The position numbers and the translations under genes are program-made. Source: Aplectana chamaeleonis (Eukaryota > Nematoda > Chromadorea > Rhabditida > Cosmocercidae). From it: DNA of 64,000 bases. Under the pieces are notes generated by a model. That model saw only the letters and a list, made by a program, of their open reading frames with translations, searched no databases and was not told the origin of the DNA. This document shows positions 37,564-46,500 of the stretch, piece by piece; the first letter of the stretch is position 1, and every line of letters starts with the position of its first letter. The stretch covers positions 1 through 64,000 of the forward strand of contig JAPDOI010001511.1 in assembly GCA_029168955.1 (NCBI GenBank). The letters run 5' to 3'.

Positions 37564-39305
37564 GAAAGAAAGGAAGAAAGAAAGAAAAAGAGAGAGAGAG
37601 AGGTCAACACCGAATCGAGAGAGACATAGAGAAGCCTGAACGAGTTCTTGGCAAGATGACGCTCCCGGCTGGAGATGAGATTGGAAAGGGAACATGCAAA
37701 TCGGAGGCATAGAAGAAGACCAGACCTGGCTCAACCACCGAGTTTTGTTTCATAGTACTCACCGCAAGCGCGGTACGCACGTGACGCGCGGTGGACTACA
37801 TAAGTTCTCGCCGCGCAGCTTCACCATATGTACAGCCCGAACCGTCATGCAGTTTTAGCGTTTGAATGAAGACTCGCCTCTCAATTTGAGTCCACTTGAA
37901 CACATAATTCTAGTACTATCCTACGCTACCGCAAACGCAAGTGCGAACCAGAAATTTCTGTGCATGTCACACCTGCAGCACGACATCAACCTGCACCGCC
38001 ATGGCGGTGCCGCCGAAGATTTCATAGTTGCTTCCTGCTCGTCCCGCGCTAGCGGTCAGGACTACGAAAGATTCCAAAGCACTTGAAAATGATAGAATCC
38101 TTCAAATTTGGTAGAATAACATATAGCAAAATACACTGCTAAAAACACTTACCTATTGAAAATACTATCGAACTGTACAGGATTATGCTTCCACCCGCGA
38201 GCGACAGCGCTGACATCTTCAGTGAATCCGGCAAAAATCGCAACATGTCCTGGGCGCGACTCCGTGGGAACATGACTGCGAGAAATTGCATACATTCCCT
38301 TAAAGTGCATACGAGTGTTTAGAAACAGAACGAATGACAATAATTTCGAGTCCGCTAGATCTAGGCCCAACAATATATCAGATAGATCGCTGTGCAGAGA
38401 AAGTGTATTTCCTTGTTTAATCATCGAAATAGTGCATTCGTATTGATTATGATTTCTGGAGATTATGCGGGCGCCTTTCAGTAGCCACCGCGGGCCAGCA
38501 GATCATATAGAACACATCAAATTCTGGAATTGGTAGGTTTTTGGGTTCAAATCTAGTTGGGGGGGGGCACTCAAGTTTCATTGATCCGTGAAAACGAGGA
38601 TGTCTTCCGATACCAGATATATAATAGCGTATCAGTCATCGTTTTACGAAATACTTCGTTTTCTAAAAGCGGGATCGTTTATTTATAGATGCCTCCGAAC
38701 TAGATTTGCACCAGTTTTTGACTATGCTCTATTCACCCTGCAGCCGCGTTCAAAAGAACGACAGTAGCTAACGTAATTGGGTGCCATTGCAGGGTGGGGG
38801 GGGGGGTGGGGCACTGTAATATCGCACCTGGCCACGCCCATTTTCTTCGTGCCGTCACGACTCTCCTGATTTTGTCATGGTAGGGGAACCTCGGGTAGGT
38901 GCTCAAAATCAGTGCGGCACGGCAAAATGAGCGTGGCCAAATGCATCGCGCCATAATGCCCCCCCCCCCGCTAAAATAGCATCCGAAATTGTCATGAACT
39001 CACCTTGCGTTCTCTGATAATAGAGTGAAGGAATGGTGATTTTTCCTGGTTGTGAGTGAAAGTATCTAGACGTAGCCCATCTGAACAAACTGATTGATTT
39101 AGATGCGGAAAAAACATAGAGTTCGATAACAGTCTAATAATATACCTGCAGTGAATACCACCAGCCTCTTGGCTGGCGCGTTATTGTTAGTGACCTCGTG
39201 AGCCGGTACGTTAGTAACAATAGGAGAGGTGTAATAAATATCAAATATTGAGTAGATTAATAGAAGATGAATCAGTACACCGACACTGGCAAGGCGCCAT
39301 TGCAT
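23216..39305 (-). CDS. PIGN: PIGN, GPI ethanolamine phosphate transferase 1 (Mcd4 type)
   Basis: This ER-membrane enzyme adds ethanolamine phosphate to the first mannose of GPI anchor precursors. Eighteen exons (high to low): 39,305-39,146; 39,080-39,004; 38,298-38,153; 35,540-35,387; 35,329-35,182; 34,985-34,852; 34,793-34,725; 34,658-34,524; 34,446-34,319; 34,252-34,097; 32,266-31,992; 31,933-31,846; 31,689-31,449; 26,601-26,496; 26,436-26,275; 26,220-26,064; 26,004-25,854; 23,461-23,216. Phases agree at every junction, total 910 aa (human about 930). An N-terminal membrane anchor ([18 protein letters not shown]) is followed by the luminal phosphotransferase: [17 protein letters not shown] (catalytic Thr), LGLDTNGH and [13 protein letters not shown] hold the metal ligands. 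A multi-pass membrane half follows, with [12 protein letters not shown] and [15 protein letters not shown] as late family blocks. Exon 3 uses a TTTAAG acceptor and exon 5 a TTTGAG acceptor, both unusual. No lesion seen. Confidence 0.96.
23640..24045. repeat. ATGTAACTT-rich interspersed repeat, copy 1
   Basis: Multiple variants of ACATGTAACTT / GCAACTTGC occur in both orientations. The end GGTAACTTGTTCAAAAATTC followed by CTGAGT recurs at about 32,848-32,876. It lies in the last intron of PIGN and has no ORF. Confidence 0.6.
24091..24343. mobile_element. MITE family A, copy 2
   Basis: Arms mirror ATCGAATGTA, TTGCAACA and ATAGCCCTxTACxxCCCTC on both sides, around an inner hairpin CACTTCCTC...GAGGAAGTG near 24,200-24,231. 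It shares the TTGCAACA and CGTATAGGGCT landmarks with the copy at 15,309-15,530. Confidence 0.78.
24395..25550 (-). pseudogene. RTE-type LINE fragment
   Basis: Minus-strand pieces in several frames: [20 protein letters not shown] (about 25,500-25,440, RT finger region), [12 protein letters not shown] (a shifted remnant, about 25,235), [20 protein letters not shown] then [20 protein letters not shown] (about 25,090-24,965), and [20 protein letters not shown] (about 24,845-24,785), ending near 24,400 in [17 protein letters not shown]. This order matches the RT-to-C-terminus part of RTE-like elements common in nematodes. There are at least three frame changes, so it is not active. It is inserted in the last intron of PIGN. 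Confidence 0.83.
25560..25815 (-). pseudogene. Second, shorter RTE-type LINE fragment
   Basis: The minus strand of 25,815-25,725 reads [15 protein letters not shown] and then ends in a stop, paralleling [16 protein letters not shown] of the neighbouring fragment. The nucleotides GACCACAAGCACTTGCTTA at 25,732 match GACCACAAACACTTGGTTA at 24,948. It begins only about 40 bp after the PIGN exon ending at 25,854. Confidence 0.65.
27490..28540. repeat. Inverted pair of CG-rich repeats
   Basis: A block at about 27,490-27,750 rich in CGACGCG and GCGTATCGATC is matched in reverse orientation by about 28,240-28,540 (GATCGATACGC, GCGACGCGG). The second block contains a perfect 26-bp palindrome at 28,380-28,405. 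It lies in the 4.8-kb intron of PIGN. No transposase ORF seen. Confidence 0.6.
28909..29857. mobile_element. Non-autonomous DNA element, about 949 bp, with about 45-bp inverted ends
   Basis: The left end (GGGGTCGTATTCGCCAACAA, then CCCGCC, GGGTAGTCGAAGGG) is mirrored by the right end 29,807-29,857, which carries an extra partial repeat of CCCGGCGGGTA. No target duplication is obvious and no transposase seen. A second small element (29,261-29,401) is nested inside. Confidence 0.75.
29261..29401. mobile_element. Short MITE, 141 bp, nested
   Basis: The ends CAAGTATTATGGACAGTG and CACTGTCTATAATACTTG are near-perfect inverted repeats (17 of 18). Its position inside the 28,909-29,857 element implies later insertion. 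Confidence 0.72.
30009..30415. mobile_element. TTAA-flanked MITE (piggyBac-like target)
   Basis: TTAA at 30,009-30,012 and 30,412-30,415 flank inverted ends beginning AGGCAGGGTCCGG and AGGCAAGGTCCGG. Similarity extends about 28 bp, to the shared TTTCGA. The TTAA target is characteristic of piggyBac-type transposition. It is 407 bp and has no ORF. Confidence 0.82.
30420..31300. other. GC-rich, unidentified intronic segment of PIGN
   Basis: Base composition and small overlapping ORFs on both strands (about 95-110 codons at 30,854-31,187) differ from the AT-rich neighbourhood. I recognise no protein family and see no terminal repeats. It may be an old repeat. Confidence 0.4.
32355..33140. repeat. 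ATGTAACTT-rich interspersed repeat, copy 2
   Basis: Dozens of variants of GTTACATGTAAC / ACTTGCAACAT occur in both orientations. A further short cluster lies at 33,520-33,670. The segment at 32,848-32,876 matches 24,009-24,043. It lies in the PIGN intron between exons 10 and 11. Confidence 0.6.
35700..36850. repeat. Interspersed repeat R1, copy 3, carrying a LINE insertion
   Basis: Parallel to 17,870-19,150: AACGCGCATTAGTC, GGAAAATCCGGAAACGGA, the GTATACGGGGGTCATTC junction that lacks the MITE, and the CGCCCCCTAAATGG block. It is interrupted by the LINE fragment at 35,967-36,202. Confidence 0.75.
35967..36202 (-). mobile_element. Short 3' fragment of the Jockey/CR1-like LINE with target-site duplication
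   Basis: This 236-bp stretch matches 20,575-20,810, including the (GAA)n tail (TCTTCTTCTTC on the plus strand). The 10-bp AGAGAGTCCT stands on both sides (35,957-35,966 and 36,203-36,212), and the sister R1 copy near 18,035 lacks the insert. Confidence 0.88.
36931..37424. mobile_element. TTAA-flanked MITE, second family
   Basis: TTAA at 36,931 and 37,421 flank inverted ends AGGCACTGTTCACGATAAA and AGACAGTGTTCACGATAGAA. An isolated right-end sequence of the same family (ATCGTGAACACTGTCTTTAA) is at about 24,369-24,388. It lies in the large intron between PIGN exons 3 and 4. Confidence 0.82.
37432..37600. repeat. (GAAA)n / (GA)n microsatellite
   Basis: This is a run of GAAA units, about 75 bp uninterrupted near 37,492-37,566, flanked by GA-rich sequence. 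Reverse-strand reading frames here are low-complexity Ser/Phe/Leu artefacts. Confidence 0.95.
38793..38970. mobile_element. Palindromic MITE-like element bounded by poly-G / poly-C
   Basis: The left arm (GGGG..., GGCACTGTAATATCGCACC, TGGCCACGCCCATTTTC, CGTGCCG) is mirrored by the right arm (CGGCACGGCAAAATGAGCG, TGGCCAAATGCATCGCGCC, ATTATGCCCC...). Arms are about 50 bp and imperfect. It lies in PIGN intron 2. Confidence 0.7.
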
Positions 39306-40440
39306 CTGGAATGGAATGAATGAGACCTGCAATGCAACAACGAAGTGATACAAAACCTTCAGATTTTGAAGTTCAAAATAAATGGTGCATGATGTGATGG
39401 AGATAAAATCCTCTACTAATAAAGAACCGGAAAAGAAGGAGGAGCGGAGGCTGCACTGGAACTCGTCCGAATCTTTGCGTCGACTCGCAGTTTTCATACA
39501 AAAAATGTAGGCGCGGACGAGTTCCGGCATGTAAAAAATAAAAGTCCTTTAAATTTTATGTACATTGGCATTGGGGCGCGCCAGTCAACAACAGACGATT
39601 TTCATATTGTTTTGTCCGTAGTAAACGTTCTACGTCTCGAATTCGACGCCCGAGGTTTAAATTTTTTTGTTCTTAAAGCCTTGACTTTCTGTTTCTTACT
39701 TGTTCTTTTTGGTTCTCAGTTGCTGAAATTCGTTTTTATTGCCGTTCCCGTGATTTCCCACTCCCGTCACCACAACTTCAACGATTTCGCTTTTGACCCA
39801 TTTCAGATTTTCAGTGAGGATCTTAATCCATGCAAGCGGTGATTGCTCTGTCAATTTTGTGAGAGTCTGGCCCAGCGTGATCACAATCTCACAGCCGATG
39901 CAATAAGTATCTTCCGGCATAGTCTATCTGAATGCCCTTGTCAGGCACATATCGCCAGGTCAGTCGGTCAGCTTTCATTTGCGGCTATTCCTTTACAATT
40001 CTTGTTTTTATGTATGTTTTGTTCTGTTGGGGTGTTACTCATAGCCATTTGTAGAAGCGTAACAAAAACCGAGAAAGATTGGTGCTTCTGAATTGGGCCC
40101 GTCTTTTGGAGGGGAGGGGGAAGGAGATGAGGTGCTATGAAAACGCGAAATGCCGGACGGCACCGATTGCCAACACAGGCGTCAAATGCAGTGTTTGGTG
40201 GTGTGACTGCACAATACACTGCAGATGTTACGCCTAAGTTATTGATTCCACCACAAATCATGGGAGAACCACGAATTCATAGCGGAAACGCTATTTGTGA
40301 GGTAGATGTGCATTTGATACGCTACTAAAGGAGGATGTGAGAGAATGATCAACATAAGAACTAAGAGAGAATTCTAAAATATATGAAACGTGAAAAAAGG
40401 AAGTAGCAGAAACTAGTAATGAAAGGCTTATGCCTTGTAA
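39306..40440. other. Upstream region of PIGN; no confident gene
   Basis: This holds the 5' flank of PIGN. Two weak coding hints exist: a minus-strand stretch at 39,920-39,840 with CIGCEIVITLGQTLTKL, and a plus-strand ORF at 40,137-40,328. Neither could be assigned to a gene. The boundary with satellite array A is at about 40,440-40,505. Confidence 0.4.
40137..40328 (+). CDS. Hypothetical 63-codon ORF or exon
   Basis: An ATG-initiated ORF includes ASNAVFGGVTAQYTADVTPK and ends shortly after GTAGATG, a possible splice donor at about 40,300. Composition is protein-like, but I do not recognise it and see no partner exons before the satellite begins. It could be chance. Confidence 0.2.
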   Translation: MKTRNAGRHRLPTQASNAVFGGVTAQYTADVTPKLLIPPQIMGEPRIHSGNAICEVDVHLIRY

Positions 40441-40504
40441 CAGCTTTCGTAGTTTTGGCTTGAAGAATAGGCCGTCACACAGGGATCTCCCTCCGTTGAA
40501 GCAA

Positions 40505-43500
40505 ATAGAGTAGAACGGATTTTTACCCCCGGAATACCCGATATACGACAGATTTTACCTCCACGCAGGGGATTTCCTCCCCTAAGCGACGGTGCAGCCG
40601 CAGGCTGCACCGTCCTAATAGGGTTCAAACTGATTTCCACCCCCGAAATACCCGATACACGAGAGATTTAGCCTCCACGCATGGGATTTCCTCCCCTGAG
40701 CGACGGTGCAGCCGCAGGCTGCACGATCCTAATAGGAGTTCAAAATGATTTCCACCCCGAAATGCCCGATACACGACAGATTTAGCCTCCACGCAGGGTA
40801 TTTCCTTCCCTAAGCGACAGGTGCGGCCGGCCGCAGTTGCACCGTCCTAACTGGGTTCAAGCGATTTCCACCCCGAAATACCCGATACACGACAGATTTA
40901 GCCTCCACGCAGGGATTTTCCTTAAGCGACGTTCAAACTGATTTCCACCCCAGGAAAATACCCGATACACGACAGATTTAGCCTCCACGCAGAGATTTTC
41001 TCCCTTAAGCGACGGTGCGGCCGCAGGCTGCACCGTCAAATAGGGTTCAAACTGATTTTCACCCCTGAAGTACCCGATACACGACAGATTTAGCCTCCAC
41101 GCGGGATTTCTCCCCTAAGCGACGGTGCAGCCGCAGGCTGCACCGTCCAAATAGAGGTTCAAACTGATTTTCACCCCGAAATTGCCCGATACACGACAGA
41201 TTTAGCCTCCACGCAGAAGATTTCCTCCCTAAGCGACGGTGCGGCCAGGCTGCACCGTCCAAATAGAGTTCAAACTGATTTCCACCCCCGAAATACCCGA
41301 TACACGACAGATTTAGCCTCCACGCAGAGATTTCCTCCCTAAGCGACGGTGCGGCCGCAGGCTGCACCGTCCAAATAGGGTTCAAACTGATTTCCACCCC
41401 CGAAATACCCGATGCACGGCAGATTTAGCCTCCACGCGGGATTTCCTCCTGGCGACGGTGCAGCCGCAGGCTGCTGCCGTCCTAACAAGTTCAAACGATT
41501 TCCACCCCGAAATACCCGATACACGGACAGATTTAGCCTCCACGCAGGATTTCCTCCCCTAAGCGACGATTTTCACCCCGAAATACCCGATACACGACAG
41601 ATTTAGCCTCCACGCAGGGTATTTCCTCCCTTAAGCGACGGTGCAGCCGGCCAGGCTGCACCGTCAAATAGGGTTCAAACTGATTTTCACCCCGAAGTAC
41701 CCGATACACGACAGATTTAGCCTCCACGCAGGGATTTTCCTCCCTTAAGCGACGGTGCAGCCGCAGGCTGCACCGTCCAAATAGGGTTCAAACTGATTTC
41801 CACCCCGGAATACCCGATACACGACATATTTAGCCTCCACGCAGAGATTTCCTCCCCTAAGCGACGGTGCAGCCGCAGGCTGCACCGTCCTAATAGGGTT
41901 CAAACTGATTTCCACCCCGAAATACCCGATACACGACAGATTTAGGCCTCCACGCAGGAGATTTCCTCCCTTAAGCGACGGTAGCAGCAGGCTGCACCGT
42001 CCAAATAGGGTTCAAACTGATTTTCACCCCGAAGTACCCGATGCACGACAGATTTAGCCTCCACGCAGGGGATTTCCTCCCCTAAGCGACGGTGCAGCCG
42101 CAGGCTGCACCGTCCAAATAGGAGTTCAAACTGATTTTCACCCCGAAGTACCCGATACACGACAGATTTAGCCTCCACGCAGGGGATTTCCTCCCTTAAG
42201 CGACGGTGCAGCCGAGGCTACCGTCCAAATAGGGTTCAAACTGATTTCCACCCCGAAATACCCGATGCGACAGATTTAGCCTCCACGCAGGGGATTTCCT
42301 CCCTTAAGCGACGGTGCAGCCGGAGGCTGCACCGTCCAAATAGGGTTCAAACTGATTTCCACCCCGAAATACCCGATACACGACAGATTTAGCCTCCACG
42401 CAGGGGATTTCCTCCCCTAAGCGACGGTGCGGCCGAGGCTGCACCGTCCAAATAGGAGTTCAAACTGATTTTCACCCCGAAGTACCCGATACACGACAGA
42501 TTTAGCCTCCACGCAGGAGATTTCCTCCCTAAGCGACGGTGCGACCGCAGGCTGCACCGTCCAAATAGGAGTTCAAACTGATTTTCACCCCGAAGTACCC
42601 GATGCGACAGATTTAGCCTCCACGCAGGGATTTCCTCCTAAGCGACGGTGCAGCCGGGCTGCACCGTCCAAATAGGGTTCAAACTGATTTCCACCCCGAA
42701 ATACCCGATACACGACAGATTTAGCCTCCACGCAGAAGATTTCCTCCTAAGCGACGGTGCGGCCGGAGGCTGCACCGTCCTAATAGGGTTCAAACTGATT
42801 TCCACCCCGAAATACCCGATACACGGCAGATTTAGCCTCCACGCAGGGATTTCCTCCCATAAGCGACGGTGCAGCCGCAGGCTGCACCGTCCCAAATAGG
42901 AGTTCAAACTGATTTTCACCCCGAAATACCCGATACACGACAGATTTAGCCTCCACGCAGGGAGATTTCCTCCCTAAGCGACGGTGCAGCCGCAGGCTGC
43001 ACCGTCCAAATAGGAGTTCAAACTGATTTTCACCCCGAAGTACCCGATGCACGACAGATTTAGCCTCCACGCAGGATTTCCTCCCTAAGCGACGGTGCAG
43101 CCGCAGGCTGCACCGTCCAAATAGGAGTTCAAACTGATTTTTCACCCCCGAAGTACCCGATACACGACAGATTTAGCCTCCACGCAGAAGTTTCCTCCTA
43201 AGCGACGGTGCAGCCGCAGGCTGCACCGTCCAAATAGGGTTCAAACTGATTTCCACCCCCGACATACCCGATACACGACAGATTTAGCCTCCACGCAGGG
43301 GATTTCCTCCTTAAGCGACGGTGCAGCCGAGGCTGCACCGTCCAAATAGGGTTCAAACTGATTTACACCCCGAAATACCCGATACACGACAGATTTAGCC
43401 TCCACGCAGGGGATTTCCTCCCTAAGCGACGGTGCAGCCGCAGGCTGCACCGTCTAATAGGAGTTCAAACTGATTTCCACCCCCGAAATACCCGATACAC

Positions 43501-46500
43501 GGCAGATTTAGCCTCCACGCAGAGTTTCCTCCCCTAGGCGACGATTTCCACCCCGAAATACCCGATACGACAGATTTAGCCTCCACGCAGGGGATTTCCT
43601 CCCTAAGCGACGGTGCAGCCGCAGGCTGCACCGTCCTATAGGGTTGAAACTGATTTTCATCCCCGAAACACTCGATACACAGCAGATTTAGCCTCCACGC
43701 AGGGTATTTCCTCCCTTAAGCGACGGTGCAGCCGGAGGCTGCACCGTCCAAATAGGGTTCAAACTGATTTTCACCCCCGAAGTATCCGATACACGACAGA
43801 TTTAGCCTCCACGCAGGGGATTTCCTCCCCTAAGGGACGGGGCAGCCGCAGGCTGCACCGTCCAAATAGGGTTGAAACTGATTTCCACCCAGAAATACCC
43901 GATGCACGACAGATTTAGCCTCCGCAGGGATTTCCTCCCTAAGCGACGGTGCAGCCGCAGGCTGCACCGTCCTAATAGGGTTCAAACTGATTTCCACCCC
44001 GAAATACCCGATACACGACAGATTTAGCCTCCACGCAGGGGATTTCCTCCAGCTTAAGCGACGGTGCGGCCGCAGGCTGCACTGTCCAAATAGGAGTTCA
44101 AACTGATTTTCACCCCGAAGTACCCGATACACGACAGATTTAGCCTCCACGCAGAGATTTCCTCCCCTAAGCGACGATTTCCACCCGAAATACCCGATAC
44201 ACGACAGATTTAGCCTCCACGCAGGGTATTTCCTCCCTTAAGCGACGGTGCGGCCGGAAGGCTGCGTCCAAATAAGGTTCAAACTGATTTCCACCCCGAA
44301 ATACCCGATACACGACAGATTTAGCCTCCACGCAGGGGATTTCCTCCCTAAGCGACGGTGCAGTACAGGCTGCACTGCGTCCAAATAGGGTTCAAACTGA
44401 TTTCACCCCGAAGTACCCGATACACGACAGATTTAGCCTCCACGCAGAGATTTCCTCCCCTAAGCGACGGTGCAGCCGCAGGCTGCACCGTCCAAATAGG
44501 GTTCAAACTGATTTCCACCCCGAAATACCCGATACGCGACAGATTTAGCCTCCACGCAGGGATTTCCTCCCTTAAGCGACGGTGCGGAGGCCGCTACCGT
44601 CCAAATAGGGTTCAAACTGATTTCACCCCGAAATACCCGATACACGACAGATATGGCCTCCACGCAGGGATTTCCTCCTAAGCGACGGTGCAGCCGCAGG
44701 CTGCACCGTCCTAATAGGGTTCAAACTGATTTTCACCCCGAAATACCCGATACACGACAGATTTAGCCTCCACGCAGAGATTTCCTCCCTAAGCGACGAT
44801 TTCCACCCCGAAATCACCCGATACACGACAGATTTAGCCTCCACGCATGGATTTCCTCCCTAAGCGACGGTGCGGCCGCAGGCTGCGTCTATAGGGTTCA
44901 AAATGATTTCCACCCCGAAATACCCGATACACGACAGATTTAGCCTCCACGCAGGTATTTCCTCCCTTAAGCGACGGTGCAGCCGGAGGCTACACCGTCC
45001 AAATAGGGTTCAAACTGATTTCCACCCCTGAAATACCCGATACACGACAGATTTAGCCTCCACGCGAGGGGATTTCCTCCCTAAGCGACGGTGCAGCCTG
45101 GCAGGCTGCTGCGTCCAAATAGGGTTCAAACTGATTTTCACCCCCGAAGTACCCGATGCGACAGATTTAGCCTCCACGCAGGATTTCCTCCCTAAGCGAC
45201 GGTGCAGCCGCAGGCTGCACCGTCAAATAGGGTTTCAAACTGATTTTCACCCCAGAGTACCCGATGCGACAGATTTAGCCTCCACGCAGGGGATTTCCTC
45301 CTAAGCGACGGTGCAGCCGCAGGCTGCACCGTCCAAATAGGGTTCAAACTGATTTCCACCCCGAAATACCCGATACACGACAGATTTAGCCTCCACGCAG
45401 GGATTTCCTCCCTTAAGCGACGGTGCGACCGAGGCTACTCGTCCAAATAGGGTTCAAACTGATTTCCACCCCGAAATACCCGATACGACAGATATAGCCT
45501 CCACGCAGGGATTTCCTCCCCTAAGCGACGAGTGCGGCCTGCAGGCTGCACCGTCCTAATAGGGTTCAAACTGATTTTCACCCCGAAATACCCGATACAC
45601 GACAGATTTAGCCTCCACGCGAAGATTTCCTCCCTAAGCGACGATTTCCACCCCGAAATACCCGATACACGACAGATTTAGCCTCCACGCATGGGATTTC
45701 CTCCCTAAGCGACGGTGCAGCCGCAGGCTGCACGTCCTAATAGGGTTCAAAATGATTTCCACACCGAAATACCCGATACACGACAGATTTAGCCTCCACG
45801 CAGGGTGGTATTTCCTCCCTTAAGCGACGGTGCAGCCGGAGGCTGCACCGTCCAAATAGGGTTCAAACTGATTTCCACCCCGAAATACCCGATACACGAC
45901 AGATTTAGCCTCCACGCAGGGATTTCCTCCTAAGCGACGGTGCAGCCGCAGGCTGCACCGTCCAAATAGGGTTCAAACTGATTTTCACCCTCGAAGTACC
46001 CGATACACGACAGATTTAGCCTCCACGCGAGGATTTCCTCCCCTAAGCGACGGTGCGGCCGCAGGCTGCACCGTCCAAATAGGAGTTCAAACTGATTTTC
46101 ACCCCGAAGTACCCGATACACGACAGATTTAGCCTCCACGCAGGATTTCCTCCCCTAAGCGACGGTGCAGCCGCAGGCTGCACCGTCCAAATAGGGTTCA
46201 AACTGATTTCCACCCCGAAATACCCGATACACGACAGATTTAGCCTCCACGCAGGGGATTTTCCTCTAAGCGACGGTGCAATGGAGGCTGCACCGTCCAA
46301 ATAGGGTTCAAACTGATTTTCCACCCCGAAATACCCGATACGACAGATATAGCCTCCACGCAGGGATTTCCTCCCCTAAGCGACGGTGCGGCCGCAGGCT
46401 GCACCGTCCAAATAGGGTTCAAACTGATTTTCACCCCGAAGTACCCGATACGACGACAGATTTAGCCTCCACGCAGGGGATTTCCTCTAAGCGACGGTGC

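Noticed and set aside
37371..37734. Long Ser/Phe/Leu-rich minus-strand ORFs
   Set aside because: They are translations of the (GAAA)n microsatellite.
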